From: Betaproteobacteria bacterium
GTDB taxonomy: Bacteria; Pseudomonadota; Gammaproteobacteria; Burkholderiales; Burkholderiaceae_C
DNA length: 44,808 bases
Direction: 5' to 3'
NCBI GenBank assembly: GCA_016868355.1
Contig: VGHB01000018.1
Coordinates: forward strand, 1-44,808
The notes under the pieces are model-generated. The model did no database searches. It saw only the letters and a list, made by a program, of their open reading frames with translations, and was not told where the DNA came from. The translations under genes were made by a program, and so were the position numbers. Positions 26,426 to 36,002 of the stretch are shown here, piece by piece (the stretch's first letter is position 1; each line of letters opens with the position of its first letter).

Positions 26426-28480
26426 ATGTTTTCGATTCCCCACCTCGACCTGCCTGCGCTGACCGCCGCGGGCGGCACGGTGCGCCTGCCGGGCTCCAAG
26501 AGCATTTCCAACCGGGTGCTCTTGCTGGCGGGCTTGAGCGAAGGCACCACTGATGTTCACGACCTGCTGGACAGCGACGACACCGCGGTGATGCTCCGAG
26601 CGCTGGAACAGTTGGGCTGCGGGCTGCAGCAACGCAGGCACGACGGCCAAGAGGTGCTAGAGGTTCGGGGTGTGGGCGGGCAGCTGCGCACTGCGCAGGC
26701 GGCGCTATTGCTGGGCAATGCCGGAACGGCCATGCGGCCGCTCACGGCCGCGCTGGCCGTCTTGACCACGCTTCAGGGCGGTGAGTTTGAACTCTCGGGT
26801 GTGCCGCGTATGCACGAGCGGCCCATCGGCGACCTGGTGGACGCCCTGCGCCAACTCGGCTGCCAAGTGGACGAACTGGGCCAGCCAGGCTATCCGCCAC
26901 TGCGCCTGCGCGGCGTGGCCGGCGGCGCTCTGAACCTGGCCGCACCGGTGCGGGTGCGTGGCAATGTGTCCAGCCAATTTCTCACCGCCTTGCTCCTGGC
27001 CCTGCCCTTGGCCGCGCGCAGCCAAGCGGTGGTGATCGAGGTCGAAGGCGAGCTGATTTCCAAGCCCTACATCGACATCACCTTGGCCCTGCTGCAGCGC
27101 TTTGGCGTGAAGGTGCAGCGCGAAGGCTGGCAGCGTTTTACGATTCCCGCAGGCAGCGCCTACCAGTCGCCCGCCCGCATACACGTCGAGGGTGATGCCT
27201 CTTCGGCCTCCTATTTCGTGGCCTTGGGCGCCATCGCCGCGGTGGACCAGCCCATCCGCATTGAAGGCGTGGGGGCCAGCTCGATTCAAGGCGACATCCG
27301 CTTCGTGGAGGCGGCGCAGGCCATGGGCGCGGACGTGCAGGCCGGCCCCAACTGGCTTTCGGTGCGGCGTGGTGCTTGGCCGCTGCGGGCCGTCGAGCTT
27401 AACTGCAACCACATTCCGGATGCAGCCATGACCCTGGCGGTGATGGCCCTGTATGCGAAGGGCACTACGCGGCTGAGCAACATCGGCAGTTGGCGGGTGA
27501 AGGAAACCGACCGCATCGCCGCCATGGCCACCGAGCTGCGCAAGGTGGGCGCGCAGGTCGCAGAGGGCCCGGATTGGATTGCGGTCACGCCCCCGCCCCC
27601 GCAGGCTTGGCAGCTGGCCAGCGTGCACACCTACGACGACCACCGCATGGCGATGTGCTTGTCGCTGGCGGCCTTCAATCCCTTGGCCGGGGCTCAGCCG
27701 GCCGTCGGTGTCCGCATCGAAGACCCGCGGTGTGTGGGCAAGACCTTCCCGGACTATTTCGAGGCGCTGTTCGGCCTGTCGCGTGCGCGGCTGCAGGACA
27801 TTCCGGTGATCACCATCGATGGCCCGAGTTCGTCGGGCAAAGGCACCTTGGCCGCCCGCGTGGCCGCGGCACTGGGTTGGCAACACCTGGACTCGGGCGT
27901 GCTTTACCGCGCCGTGGGCCTGGCCGCGAAGGCTCGCAGCCTGCTGCCCGACGACGCCGCGCAGCCTTTGAACGAAACCGCGCAAGCGCAGGTGGCGGGG
28001 GAGGCTGCAGCGCTGGACATCCGCTTTGAAGGCGACCGGGTGTGGATCGACGGCCAAGACCAAAGCGAAGCGGTACGCCACGAAGCCGCCGGCGCCCTGG
28101 CCTCGCGCGTCTCAGCGGTGCCGGCGGTGCGAGCAGCCCTGCATCAGCGGCAACTCGATTTCCGGGCGTTACCGGGGTTGGTGGCCGATGGGCGCGACAT
28201 GGGCACGGTTGTGTTCCCCGACGCAGCCCTGAAGGTGTTTTTGACCGCCGATGCCGCCACCCGCGCCGAGCGGCGGTATAAGCAGTTGATTTCTAATGGG
28301 ATTTCCGCTAATATTGAAAGTCTTCAGTTAGATTTGGAGGCGCGCGATCTGCGGGATCGCTCCCGCACCATGGCGCCCTTGAAGCCGGCTGAAGATGCGG
28401 TGATGTTCGACAACTCCGGTACCAGCATCGAGGAATCGGTGCAACAGGTTCTGCAGTGGTGGGCCCATCGCAGGGCTTGA
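26426..28480 (+). CDS. aroA: Fused EPSP synthase (AroA) and cytidylate kinase (Cmk)
   Basis: A 684-residue fusion. Residues 1 to about 455 are 3-phosphoshikimate 1-carboxyvinyltransferase: [43 protein letters not shown], and [15 protein letters not shown] are the substrate-binding motifs. From about residue 461 [20 protein letters not shown] is the P-loop of CMP kinase, followed by [24 protein letters not shown] and the lid RYKQL. It thus joins shikimate-pathway and nucleotide metabolism in one chain. In many relatives the genes are adjacent but separate; fusions are known in Burkholderiales. The frame crosses the junction with no stop. Bases 28283-28340, near the 3' end, are noticeably AT-rich and hold a candidate rpsA promoter. 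Confidence 0.95.
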   Translation: MFSIPHLDLPALTAAGGTVRLPGSKSISNRVLLLAGLSEGTTDVHDLLDSDDTAVMLRALEQLGCGLQQRRHDGQEVLEVRGVGGQLRTAQAALLLGNAGTAMRPLTAALAVLTTLQGGEFELSGVPRMHERPIGDLVDALRQLGCQVDELGQPGYPPLRLRGVAGGALNLAAPVRVRGNVSSQFLTALLLALPLAARSQAVVIEVEGELISKPYIDITLALLQRFGVKVQREGWQRFTIPAGSAYQSPARIHVEGDASSASYFVALGAIAAVDQPIRIEGVGASSIQGDIRFVEAAQAMGADVQAGPNWLSVRRGAWPLRAVELNCNHIPDAAMTLAVMALYAKGTTRLSNIGSWRVKETDRIAAMATELRKVGAQVAEGPDWIAVTPPPPQAWQLASVHTYDDHRMAMCLSLAAFNPLAGAQPAVGVRIEDPRCVGKTFPDYFEALFGLSRARLQDIPVITIDGPSSSGKGTLAARVAAALGWQHLDSGVLYRAVGLAAKARSLLPDDAAQPLNETAQAQVAGEAAALDIRFEGDRVWIDGQDQSEAVRHEAAGALASRVSAVPAVRAALHQRQLDFRALPGLVADGRDMGTVVFPDAALKVFLTADAATRAERRYKQLISNGISANIESLQLDLEARDLRDRSRTMAPLKPAEDAVMFDNSGTSIEESVQQVLQWWAHRRA
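28286..28314 (+). promoter_or_regulatory. Candidate sigma70 promoter of rpsA inside cmk
   Basis: TTGATT at 28286-28291 and TAATAT at 28309-28314 are separated by exactly 17 bp, with 4 of 6 matches to each consensus hexamer. They lie in a short AT-rich island within an otherwise GC-rich coding region. Transcription would start near 28321 and give a leader of about 300 nt before rpsA. In E. coli rpsA is also transcribed from promoters overlapping the upstream cmk gene. Confidence 0.55.
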
Positions 28481-28602
28481 TTCAAGCCCAACGGATGCCA
28501 CAGGCGGCCGGCCTGCACCCTGCAACGGGGTGCGGTGCTCCACCGGTGGTGGTCGCAACCTAACCGCAGCCTGCGTGCTGCAGCATCCCGGTTGGCCAAC
28601 CG
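28473..28602 (+). promoter_or_regulatory. Palindrome-rich rpsA leader
   Basis: Between the cmk end and rpsA there are several inverted repeats: GGGCTTG/CAAGCCC at 28473-28489, overlapping the aroA-cmk stop; GCACCC/GGGTGC at 28515-28533; CCACCGGTGG at 28540-28549; TGCTGCAGCA at 28576-28585; and CGGTTGGCCAACCG at 28589-28602. None is followed by a T-run, so they do not look like terminators. In E. coli, S1 represses its own translation through a structured leader, which makes a similar role plausible here. Confidence 0.45.
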
Positions 28603-28622
28603 CCAGCCCCCGAGGAAACCTC

Positions 28623-30338
28623 ATGTCTCAACTCCAAACTGCCACCACCGGCGGCGAATCGTTTGCCGCCCTGTTCGAAGAAAGCCTGCAAAAGCGCGAC
28701 ATGCGTTCGGGCGAAGTGATCTCGGCCGAAGTCGTCCGCATCGATCACAGCTTCGTGGTGGTCAACGCAGGCCTCAAGTCCGAGGCCTATGTGCCCATTG
28801 AAGAATTCAAGAACGACCAGGGTGAAGTCGAAGTTGCCGTGGGCGACTATGTGTCGGTGGCCATCGACGCTTTCGAGAACGGCTACGGCGACACCATCCT
28901 GTCGCGCGACAAGGCCAAGCGCCTAGCCTCCTGGCTGAGCCTGGAATCCGCACTGGGCTCGGGCGACTTCGTCACCGGTACGGTCAGCGGCAAGGTCAAG
29001 GGCGGCCTGACGGTGCTGGTCAACGGCATCCGCGCCTTCCTGCCCGGCTCGCTGCTGGACACCCGCCCGGTCAAGGACTTGTCACCGTTCGAGGGCAAGA
29101 CCATGGAGTTCAAGGTCATCAAGCTCGACCGCAAGCGCAACAACGTAGTGCTCAGCCGCCGCGCCGTGGTCGAAGCGTCCATGGGTGAAGAGCGCGCCAA
29201 ACTGCTCGAAACCCTGAGCGAAGGCGCCATCGTGCAGGGCGTGGTCAAGAACATCACCGAGTACGGTGCCTTCGTGGACCTGGGCGGCATCGATGGCCTG
29301 CTGCACATCACCGACATGGCGTGGCGCCGTGTGCGTCACCCCTCCGAGGTGGTGACCGTGGGCCAAGAGCTTACCGCCAAGGTGCTGAAGTTCGACAGCG
29401 AAAAGAACCGGGTTTCGCTGGGCCTGAAGCAATTGGGCGACGACCCATGGATGGGCGTGGCCCGCCGCTACCCGGCCAACACCCGCCTGTTCGGCAAGGT
29501 CACCAACATCGCCGACTACGGTGCCTTCGTGGAAATCGAGCCTGGCATAGAAGGCCTGGTGCACGTGTCCGAAATGGACTGGACCAACAAGAACGTCAGC
29601 CCGGCCAAGATTGTGGCCTTGGGCGATGAAGTGGAAGTCATGGTCCTGGAGATCGACGAAGACAAGCGCCGCATCTCCCTGGGCATGAAGCAGTGCAAGG
29701 CTAACCCCTGGGAAGAGTTCTCCACCACCGTCAAGCGTGGCGACAAGGTCAAGGGCCCGGTCAAGTCCATCACCGACTTCGGCGTGTTTGTGGGCCTGGC
29801 CCAGGGCATCGACGGCCTGGTGCACCTGTCCGACCTGTCTTGGAACGAGCCGGGCGAAGCCGCGGTTCGCAATTACAAGAAGGGTCAGGAAGTCGAAGCC
29901 ATCGTGCTGGCCGTGGACGTGGAACGCGAGCGCATCTCACTAGGCATCAAGCAGCTGGATGGCGACCCGTTTGCCACCTTCACCACCGTCAATGACCGCG
30001 GCGCCTTGGTGTCCGGCAAGGTCAAGACGGTGGACGCGCGTGGTGCGGAGGTCAGCCTGGGTGAGGACATCATCGGCTACCTGCGCGCTTCAGAAATATC
30101 ACGCGACCGCGTGGAAGACGCCCGTAACCTGCTCAAAGAAGGCGATGAAGTCAACGCCATGATCATCAACATCGACCGTAAGGCACGCTCGATCCAGTTG
30201 TCGATCAAGGCCAAGGACAGCGCCGACCAACAAGAAGCGATGCAGCGCCTGACGCAAAACAATGAGCGCGAGGCGGCAGGTACCACCAGCCTGGGCGCCC
30301 TGTTACGCGCCAAGCTGGACCAGGGTGGCCAAAGCTGA
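28623..30338 (+). CDS. rpsA: 30S ribosomal protein S1
   Basis: A 571-residue protein that binds mRNA at the ribosome and aids initiation. Six S1 (OB-fold) repeats are visible, for example [60 protein letters not shown], and [20 protein letters not shown], in order along the chain. Length matches the family (about 560-570). The ATG at 28623 has GAGGAAA just upstream and begins with the usual acidic linker; the frame open to 28530 is not supported. It follows cmk and precedes ihfB, the conserved cmk-rpsA-ihfB order. Confidence 0.98.
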   Translation: MSQLQTATTGGESFAALFEESLQKRDMRSGEVISAEVVRIDHSFVVVNAGLKSEAYVPIEEFKNDQGEVEVAVGDYVSVAIDAFENGYGDTILSRDKAKRLASWLSLESALGSGDFVTGTVSGKVKGGLTVLVNGIRAFLPGSLLDTRPVKDLSPFEGKTMEFKVIKLDRKRNNVVLSRRAVVEASMGEERAKLLETLSEGAIVQGVVKNITEYGAFVDLGGIDGLLHITDMAWRRVRHPSEVVTVGQELTAKVLKFDSEKNRVSLGLKQLGDDPWMGVARRYPANTRLFGKVTNIADYGAFVEIEPGIEGLVHVSEMDWTNKNVSPAKIVALGDEVEVMVLEIDEDKRRISLGMKQCKANPWEEFSTTVKRGDKVKGPVKSITDFGVFVGLAQGIDGLVHLSDLSWNEPGEAAVRNYKKGQEVEAIVLAVDVERERISLGIKQLDGDPFATFTTVNDRGALVSGKVKTVDARGAEVSLGEDIIGYLRASEISRDRVEDARNLLKEGDEVNAMIINIDRKARSIQLSIKAKDSADQQEAMQRLTQNNEREAAGTTSLGALLRAKLDQGGQS

Positions 30339-30387
30339 TCGGCCCTGGAAACCACGTCCTTCGGAAAATGCTGCGCGAGGTGTCGGC

Positions 30388-30702
30388 ATGGTGATGACGA
30401 GGTCGGAATTGGTGGCGGAGTTGGCTGAGCGATTCGGCCACCTCACGCAGAAGGACACCGACTTCGCCGTCAAAACCATCCTCGACGCGATGACTGAGGC
30501 CCTTTCCAAGGGGCATCGCGTCGAGATTCGCGGCTTCGGCAGCTTTTCCATCAACCGCCGGCCGCCGCGTGTGGGGCGCAACCCCCGCAACGGCGAGCAG
30601 GTGGTGGTTCCTGAAAAACTCGTTCCCCACTTCAAGCCCGGCAAGGCCTTGCGCGAGGCAGTGGACGCCGGCAAAGCGGTCGCCCCACGGCCCACGCGCT
30701 GA
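30388..30702 (+). CDS. ihfB: Integration host factor beta subunit
   Basis: A 104-residue DNA-bending protein of the HU/IHF family that pairs with Ihf[21 protein letters not shown] is the IHF-beta N-terminus, [20 protein letters not shown] leads into the beta arms, and [20 protein letters not shown] carries the intercalating proline. The C-terminal helix ends in a short basic tail. The ATG at 30388 has GAGG seven bases upstream; a second in-frame ATG at 30394 gives the exact conserved start, so either may be used. It lies about 50 bp after rpsA. Confidence 0.95.
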   Translation: MVMTRSELVAELAERFGHLTQKDTDFAVKTILDAMTEALSKGHRVEIRGFGSFSINRRPPRVGRNPRNGEQVVVPEKLVPHFKPGKALREAVDAGKAVAPRPTR

Positions 30703-30719
30703 ATGCGACACTTCAGCCT

Positions 30720-30944
30720 ATGCGGCTGTTGACCTGGCTCCTGCGGGCCTTCATCTTTTTCACCCTCTTCGCCTTTGCGCTGAACAATCAGCAGGGGGTG
30801 TCGGTGCGTTGGTTCTTCGGCCTGGATTGGCAAGCACCGCTGGTGATTGTGGTGCTCGTGGCCTTCGGGCTGGGCTGCGCCGTGGGCGTGCTGGCCATGG
30901 TACCCGCCTGGTGGCGCCAACGGCGCACACAAGACCCGGCATGA
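30720..30944 (+). CDS. lapA: LapA-type inner-membrane protein (LPS assembly domain)
   Basis: A 74-residue protein with two membrane helices, LLRAFIFFTLFAFALNN and APLVIVVLVAFGLGCAVGVL, separated by QQGVSVRWFFG, the pattern of the lipopolysaccharide assembly protein A domain (DUF1049). In E. coli LapA works beside LapB in controlling LPS synthesis. The stop overlaps the lapB start as ATGA. It follows ihfB by 17 bp, the usual ihfB-lapA-lapB order in proteobacteria. Confidence 0.88.
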   Translation: MRLLTWLLRAFIFFTLFAFALNNQQGVSVRWFFGLDWQAPLVIVVLVAFGLGCAVGVLAMVPAWWRQRRTQDPA

Positions 30945-32092
30945 CCGAGTTCAACCTGACCTGGCTGCTGCTACTGCCCGCCTTGGGCTTTGCCCTGGGC
31001 TGGTTGGCTTCGAGGCTGGACCTGCGACAGGTGCGGCGTGAAGAGCGCGATTCGCCGCGCGCCTACTACAAGGGGCTAAACCTGCTGCTCAATGAACAGC
31101 AGGATAAAGCCATCGACACCTTCATCGAGGCGGTTCAGAACGATCCCGACACCACCGAACTGCACTTCGCCTTGGGCAACCTGTTTCGCCGGCGCGGTGA
31201 ATTTGAGCGATCGGTGCGGGTGCACCAGCACCTGTTGTCGCGTGCGGACCTCAGCAGCGCCGACCGCGACCGCGCGCAATATGCGCTGGCACAAGACTAC
31301 GCCAAGGCCGGTTTGTTCGACCGCGCCGAAGCCGCCTTCCGAGCCTTGGAAGGCAGCGCTTTTTCGACCGAAGCATGTCGCGCTCTGCTGGACCTGTACG
31401 AACGTTCGCGCGAATGGGTGTCTGCGCATGAGATGGCGTCGAAGCTAGAGGCCGCCGGTGCTGGCTCATATGCAGCGCGCATGGCCCACCACCTGTGCGA
31501 GCGGGCCGAGGAACGCAGTGCAGCGGGTGCACATGCCGAGGCCTGGGAATGGCTGCAGAAGGCTCAAGCCTGCGCCCCCATGACAGCTCGCCCGGTGGTG
31601 ATGATGGGCCAGTGGCAGGTGCGCCAAGGGCAGGTGGAACAGGCGCTGGCCACCTGGGCGGGCCTGCTGCGTCTGCCGCAGGCACCAGTGGCCCTGGTGG
31701 CCGATGAAGTGGTGCGTTGCGTGCAGCCGTTGGGTAGCGCCCTGATTGATCGCGCCCTGCAGCTGCTGCGCCAGGCCTACACGACCCAGGAGAGCCTCGC
31801 GGTGCTGCAGGCCATCAACACCCTGGCACCAAGCGAGGCCGGCCCGACCCTGAGAGCCCACCTGACCCGGCAGCCCAGCCTGTCAGCTGCTGCAGCGGTG
31901 CTCAAGCTGCCGCCCGAGCAATGGAAGGACCAGGATTTGAAACCGGTGCGCGAGGCGCTGGAGCGCAGCACCCTGCCCTTGCAGCGCTACCGGTGCGCGG
32001 CCTGCGGATTTGAAGCGCAGCGTTACTTCTGGCAGTGCCCGGGTTGCCTGAGCTGGGACAGCTATCCGCCGCAGCGAATCGAGGAACAGTAA
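30941..32092 (+). CDS. lapB: LPS assembly protein LapB (TPR, rubredoxin-like domain)
   Basis: A 383-residue membrane-anchored TPR protein which, in E. coli, targets LpxC to FtsH and so limits lipid A synthesis. The N-terminal helix WLLLLPALGFALGWLASRLD is the anchor; YYKGLNLLLNEQQDKAIDTF opens the TPR array. The C-terminal rubredoxin-like metal knuckles are C352-x2-C355 and C366-x2-C369. The ATG at 30941 overlaps the lapA stop; the frame open upstream to 30569 lies inside ihfB and is not real. Its last 31 bp overlap the convergent end of waaC. Confidence 0.95.
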   Translation: MTEFNLTWLLLLPALGFALGWLASRLDLRQVRREERDSPRAYYKGLNLLLNEQQDKAIDTFIEAVQNDPDTTELHFALGNLFRRRGEFERSVRVHQHLLSRADLSSADRDRAQYALAQDYAKAGLFDRAEAAFRALEGSAFSTEACRALLDLYERSREWVSAHEMASKLEAAGAGSYAARMAHHLCERAEERSAAGAHAEAWEWLQKAQACAPMTARPVVMMGQWQVRQGQVEQALATWAGLLRLPQAPVALVADEVVRCVQPLGSALIDRALQLLRQAYTTQESLAVLQAINTLAPSEAGPTLRAHLTRQPSLSAAAAVLKLPPEQWKDQDLKPVREALERSTLPLQRYRCAACGFEAQRYFWQCPGCLSWDSYPPQRIEEQ

Positions 32093-33075
32093 GACGCCAC
32101 CTGTTGCACCGCAGCCGACACCTCATCGAAGGACGGTTGCTGCCCCTTGCCCCCCAAAGACGCGCCCGGCCCATTGCCGATGATGCCGGTCAGGCCCGGT
32201 TCATGATCACAGTAGATGCCCACCACCGGACGGCCCAGGGCTGCGGCCACATGCGCAAAGCCGGTGTCCAGCCCCACCACAAGGCGCGCACCGGCCAACA
32301 CGGCAGTGGCCTCCTGCACGGTGAGGAAGGGAGGCACCCAACCGTTGCAGCCTTGGGCGATGCGCTGCGCCATGTCCTGTTCAGGCCCGCTGCCCCACAA
32401 GACCACCGGGTTCAAGCCTTGTGCCCGCAGCCCGCGTCCAATTGCTTGCCAATGGGGCTCAGGCCAGTGCTTTTCTGGGCGGCTGGCGTTGGGAATCAAG
32501 ACGGCGTAGGGCTGCTGCAGCTCCAGGCGGCCATCGGGGACGAGTTGCTCCAAACCGAAGTCTGGCGTGGGCAGCTCGTTGCCCATGGCCACAAGCGAGG
32601 TGGAACAACCCTTCGCAGACGACAACGCCGCTGCGGCCAACAAGCGGCAGCGCGTGACCGCGTGCAGCTTGGGCGACACCGAATAGCGGTGCGTGTAGAG
32701 CAGGCTGGCTAGGGGTTCGCGGATGCTGCGCAGGTCAAAACCGGCCACCAGCACGCCAGCACGACGGGCCCATAACGCACTTTTGAGCAGCCCTTGCGCG
32801 TCGATCACCAAGTCATAGCGCTCACGCCGCAAGCTATCGACCAGTTGCCCCATGGCCTTCCAGGTGGCAGCTTGGTGCAGGCCGCTGCGCCACTTGCGCC
32901 AGGGCAGGCGGTGCACTTGGGTAACCGCGCGATGCAGGCCTGGTAGGGCCGCAAAGGCCGGTTCCACCAGCCAATCGATTTGGGCCTGCGGGCATAGTCG
33001 CTGGAGGTCGCTGGCCATGGGCAGGGCGTGCACCACATCGCCCATGCTTGAGGTTTTGACGATCAGCAGCTTCAA
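32062..33075 (-). CDS. waaC: Lipopolysaccharide heptosyltransferase I
   Basis: A 337-residue GT9 enzyme that adds the first heptose to Kdo of the LPS inner core. LLIVKTSSMGDVVHALPMAS is the characteristic N-terminus; LVIDAQGLLKSALWARRAG, VLIPNASRPEKHWPEPHW and VGLDTGFAHVAAALGRPVVG mark the acceptor and ADP-heptose domains. The start appears to be TTG at 33075, because the family begins exactly there and TTGA overlaps the stop of the DUF4254 gene, a coupled arrangement. The 3' end overlaps lapB by 31 bp in the convergent direction. Confidence 0.94.
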   Translation of the reverse strand: MKLLIVKTSSMGDVVHALPMASDLQRLCPQAQIDWLVEPAFAALPGLHRAVTQVHRLPWRKWRSGLHQAATWKAMGQLVDSLRRERYDLVIDAQGLLKSALWARRAGVLVAGFDLRSIREPLASLLYTHRYSVSPKLHAVTRCRLLAAAALSSAKGCSTSLVAMGNELPTPDFGLEQLVPDGRLELQQPYAVLIPNASRPEKHWPEPHWQAIGRGLRAQGLNPVVLWGSGPEQDMAQRIAQGCNGWVPPFLTVQEATAVLAGARLVVGLDTGFAHVAAALGRPVVGIYCDHEPGLTGIIGNGPGASLGGKGQQPSFDEVSAAVQQVASYCSSIRCGG

Positions 33076-33797
33076 CGCTTGGCCGCTTCAGCAACCAGCA
33101 CCGGGTTGAACCGCGGGTCGTTGTACATCTTAAACTGGCGGTACACCTTGAAATAGGCGCGACCGGCCAGGCTGTCGGCCAGCATAGCGTCCAAGCAGGT
33201 GGCCAGGTCACGCCGCTGCTCTTCAAGCCGCTCAAGCTTGATGCGGCTGGCGCTGCGGTGGGCTTCGTCCACATCCTGGCGCTGGGCTTGCTGACGCATC
33301 GCGTGCACCTTGAGCGCCATGATGGACAGTCGGTCCACCATGCTGCCGGCAGTCTCGCTGTTCAGGCGTGCACCGGCTGGCGCGCGGGATTGCGGAGCGT
33401 CGCTGCGCGCCGACTGCGCATCCACGAGGCCCAGGCACTGCAGCAACCATTCGTCGACCCGCTCGGTGGCGTCGTTGCGCACTTGGTTGTAACGGTCGAT
33501 GGCTCGCTTGTTGGCGGCAATCTCGGCATCGGCCACCTGGGTGCGCCGGGCCAGGTCCTCTTGGGCCCACAGCAGGCTGTTGTAGCGGTGGTTGGTAGTG
33601 ACCCAATGCCAAAGGACTTGTGTTTGCGTGGGGTCCGATGCTGCGGCTTGGGCCACCGCAGGATGGGGCTCGGCCACCGGGGGCCAATCGGCTTGGGCCA
33701 GCAGACGGTCCTGCAGGGCCAGCACATCGGCGGCCACCAGGGGAGGGTGTGGGGGAGCAGCTGTGGGGGTGCCTGGGGTGGCGGCGGAGGCGGCCAT
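33072..33797 (-). CDS. DUF4254 family protein
   Basis: A 241-residue soluble, helical protein. After about 40 Pro/Ala-rich residues come LWHWVTTNHRYNSLLWAQED and ARRTQVADAEIAANKRAIDR, which are DUF4254 features, and a C-terminal segment with FKVYRQFKMYNDPRFNPVL. The molecular function of this family is unknown to me. It occurs beside LPS-core glycosyltransferases, and here it is translationally coupled to waaC by a TTGA overlap, so a role in LPS core assembly is inferred from context. The ATG at 33797 is preferred; the frame is open far upstream into the divergent gene, which is an artefact. The divergent GT gene starts 42 bp away. Confidence 0.85.
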   Translation of the reverse strand: MAASAATPGTPTAAPPHPPLVAADVLALQDRLLAQADWPPVAEPHPAVAQAAASDPTQTQVLWHWVTTNHRYNSLLWAQEDLARRTQVADAEIAANKRAIDRYNQVRNDATERVDEWLLQCLGLVDAQSARSDAPQSRAPAGARLNSETAGSMVDRLSIMALKVHAMRQQAQRQDVDEAHRSASRIKLERLEEQRRDLATCLDAMLADSLAGRAYFKVYRQFKMYNDPRFNPVLVAEAAKR

Positions 33798-33839
33798 GGC
33801 GTCGTTTTGTATGATGAAGCAAGGATTATCACGGGTGCG

Positions 33840-36002
33840 ATGCCGCACCGATCGATGCGGCCCCATCTGCCATTGCCCCCCAACCGACTGCGCGTCATGC
33901 ATGTGGCCAGCGGTGGCTTTTCCGGTGCCACCCAAGTGGCACTCGACCTGACCGTGGGCGGGCAGGCCCATCATGAAACCCTGCTGGTCTTGCGCCAGAA
34001 GCGGCGTACCCCAATGGCGCGGGTGCAAGCGCTGCGCGAACAGGGGGTGCCGCTCGAGTTGGTCACCGGCTGGAACCACCTGTCCACCATACGGACGCTG
34101 AACGCACTGTGCCAGCGTTGGAAGCCTGATGTGATGGTCGGACACGGTTTTCCCGAACACCTGCTGGCCCGCTGGGCTGCAAAGGGTGCAAGCGTGCCGG
34201 TGCTGGTACAGGTTGAACACAATATGCGCGAGCGCTACAGCGCCTTCAAGCGCTGGCAGGTTCGCCAACTGGCACCGCACACCGCCGCATTCGTGGGAGT
34301 TTCTGAAGCGGTTTCGGGTGTCTTGCGCGACATGGGGCTACCGGCCCAGCGGGTGCGCACCCTGCGTAACGGCACAGCCCTGCACCCGTTTGCCCAAAGC
34401 GAAACGCAGGCGTGGTTGCAGCGCGAACCGGCCTTGTTCATGGCCGCACGATTTGGTGCCCAGAAAGACCATGACACCCTGATCCGAAGCTTGGTGCCGC
34501 TGGCACGCGACCACGGGCTGCGCCCGGCCTTGCGGCTGGCCGGCGGCGGCTCGGCGCGCCACCTGCAGGCCGCGATGGCCCTGGTGCACAAGTTGGGGCT
34601 GCAGCAGCAGGTCCATTTTTTGGGCCATCGCGCCGACGTACCGCAACTGCTCATGCGCCACCAGGTGGCGGTGCTCAGCACCCACTACGAAGGCATGCCC
34701 CTGAGCTTGGCAGAAGCCATGGCCGCAGGTTGCGCGGTGGTGGGCTCGGATGTGGCAGCGGTGCGCGAAACCCTGGGCGATGGGCGCTGGGGCTGGCTGG
34801 CCCGCGCAGGCGACCCACAAGCCTGGGCCGACACCCTGGCCACGCTGTGGCGCGACCCATCGGCGGCGGCCGAGAAGGCGGCTCAGGCGCGCGCCCATGC
34901 ACGGCTGGCGCTATCGCGCGAGCGCATGGTGGGCGAGTACACCGCCCTCTTCGATGAACTCGGTGGACGCGGCAGCGCGTCGGCCACATCACCCAAGCCC
35001 ATGGGGCGACCCTGGCTGAGCGTGTTGATCCCCGCCCACAACCCAGGCCCCTACTTGGACGAAGCCTTGCAATCAGTGCTTGCTCAAGTCGATACACACG
35101 CCGAGGTGCTGGTGTTCAACGATGGCAGCACCGACCAAACCGCCGAATGCCTTGCCCGCTGGGCGACCGCGCAAGAAACCGCACACACACAGGGCCGAGG
35201 GCCAAGGCTGCAGGTGTGGCACCAGGCCCACAGCGGCGGCGTGAGTGTCGCCCGCAATGCCTTACTGGCAGCGGCTCGAGGGCAATGGCTGTGGTTCTTG
35301 GACGCCGACGACCGTCTGCGGCCGGGTGCGGTGGCACAACTGCGCCGCCTGGTGCAGCAGCAGCCTGAACTGCAGGCGGTGGTGGTGGACCATGCGGTGT
35401 GGCGTGACGCACCCCGCTGGAAACACCGCCTGCGCGGCGAAGGCCACCGGCGCAGCCTGCCCCAACCCAGCGGTGCGGTGCCTACACCAAGCGCCTTGCT
35501 GCACGGCTTGATGCAGGGTGGCCAATGGCACGTTTGGGGCAAGGTGATCCGCGCCGATGCGTGGCCAGATCACCTGCGCTTTCCAGCCCAACGGGTGTTC
35601 GAAGACCTAAGCGTAGTGCCGCGCCTGATGGCCGGCATCAAGCACGCCTGGTACCTCGCCGAGCCCCTGATCGACTACCGCAGCAACCCGGGCAGTATCC
35701 TGGGTTCGATGAACCCGGCCAAGCTGCGCGATTGGGCCCTGGCCTTGGACGACCTGTCCACCGCGCCTGGCTTCGATGCAGCCTGGGCCGACTTCACCGT
35801 GCAGCAAGCCCTGCGGCTGTACCGTGTGGCGCAGCGGCTGCAGGTGCCGCTGCCCTGGTGGCCTGATTGGTGGGCAGCCCTGTGCGAACGCCAAGCGCTG
35901 ATTCCCCAAACCTGGTCGCGGTGGCCGCTGCAGCCGCGGCGATGGGCTGCCTGGCTGCAACTGCGCCGCCTGCAGGCCCAGGGGCACAAGGGGCAAGCCT
36001 GA
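33840..36002 (+). CDS. Two-domain glycosyltransferase, GT4 fused to GT2
   Basis: A 720-residue protein joining two enzymes. Residues 1 to about 375 are GT4: VMHVASGGFSGATQVALDLT, the donor-domain HFLGHRADVPQLLMRHQVAV and the E-x7-E motif EGMPLSLAE. Residues about 388-720 are GT2: WLSVLIPAHNPGPYLDEALQ, VFNDGSTDQT, LWFLDADDRL and the late FEDLSVVPRL. A short Gly/Ser/Pro linker joins them, and there is no stop or shift. It probably adds two sugars to the LPS core in the cytoplasm. Starts at 33840 and 33855 are both possible. The stop overlaps the next start (TGATG), linking it to the ligase gene. Confidence 0.9.
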   Translation: MPHRSMRPHLPLPPNRLRVMHVASGGFSGATQVALDLTVGGQAHHETLLVLRQKRRTPMARVQALREQGVPLELVTGWNHLSTIRTLNALCQRWKPDVMVGHGFPEHLLARWAAKGASVPVLVQVEHNMRERYSAFKRWQVRQLAPHTAAFVGVSEAVSGVLRDMGLPAQRVRTLRNGTALHPFAQSETQAWLQREPALFMAARFGAQKDHDTLIRSLVPLARDHGLRPALRLAGGGSARHLQAAMALVHKLGLQQQVHFLGHRADVPQLLMRHQVAVLSTHYEGMPLSLAEAMAAGCAVVGSDVAAVRETLGDGRWGWLARAGDPQAWADTLATLWRDPSAAAEKAAQARAHARLALSRERMVGEYTALFDELGGRGSASATSPKPMGRPWLSVLIPAHNPGPYLDEALQSVLAQVDTHAEVLVFNDGSTDQTAECLARWATAQETAHTQGRGPRLQVWHQAHSGGVSVARNALLAAARGQWLWFLDADDRLRPGAVAQLRRLVQQQPELQAVVVDHAVWRDAPRWKHRLRGEGHRRSLPQPSGAVPTPSALLHGLMQGGQWHVWGKVIRADAWPDHLRFPAQRVFEDLSVVPRLMAGIKHAWYLAEPLIDYRSNPGSILGSMNPAKLRDWALALDDLSTAPGFDAAWADFTVQQALRLYRVAQRLQVPLPWWPDWWAALCERQALIPQTWSRWPLQPRRWAAWLQLRRLQAQGHKGQA

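Noticed and set aside
26705-28081. Long minus-strand open frame (458 codons) opposite aroA-cmk
   Set aside because: It mirrors a strongly coding GC-rich gene; composition is His/Gly/Arg-rich with no motifs. It is an antisense shadow.
33258-33839. N-terminal extension of the GT4-GT2 protein
   Set aside because: It lies antisense to the DUF4254 gene and lacks motifs; the enzyme begins at or after 33840.
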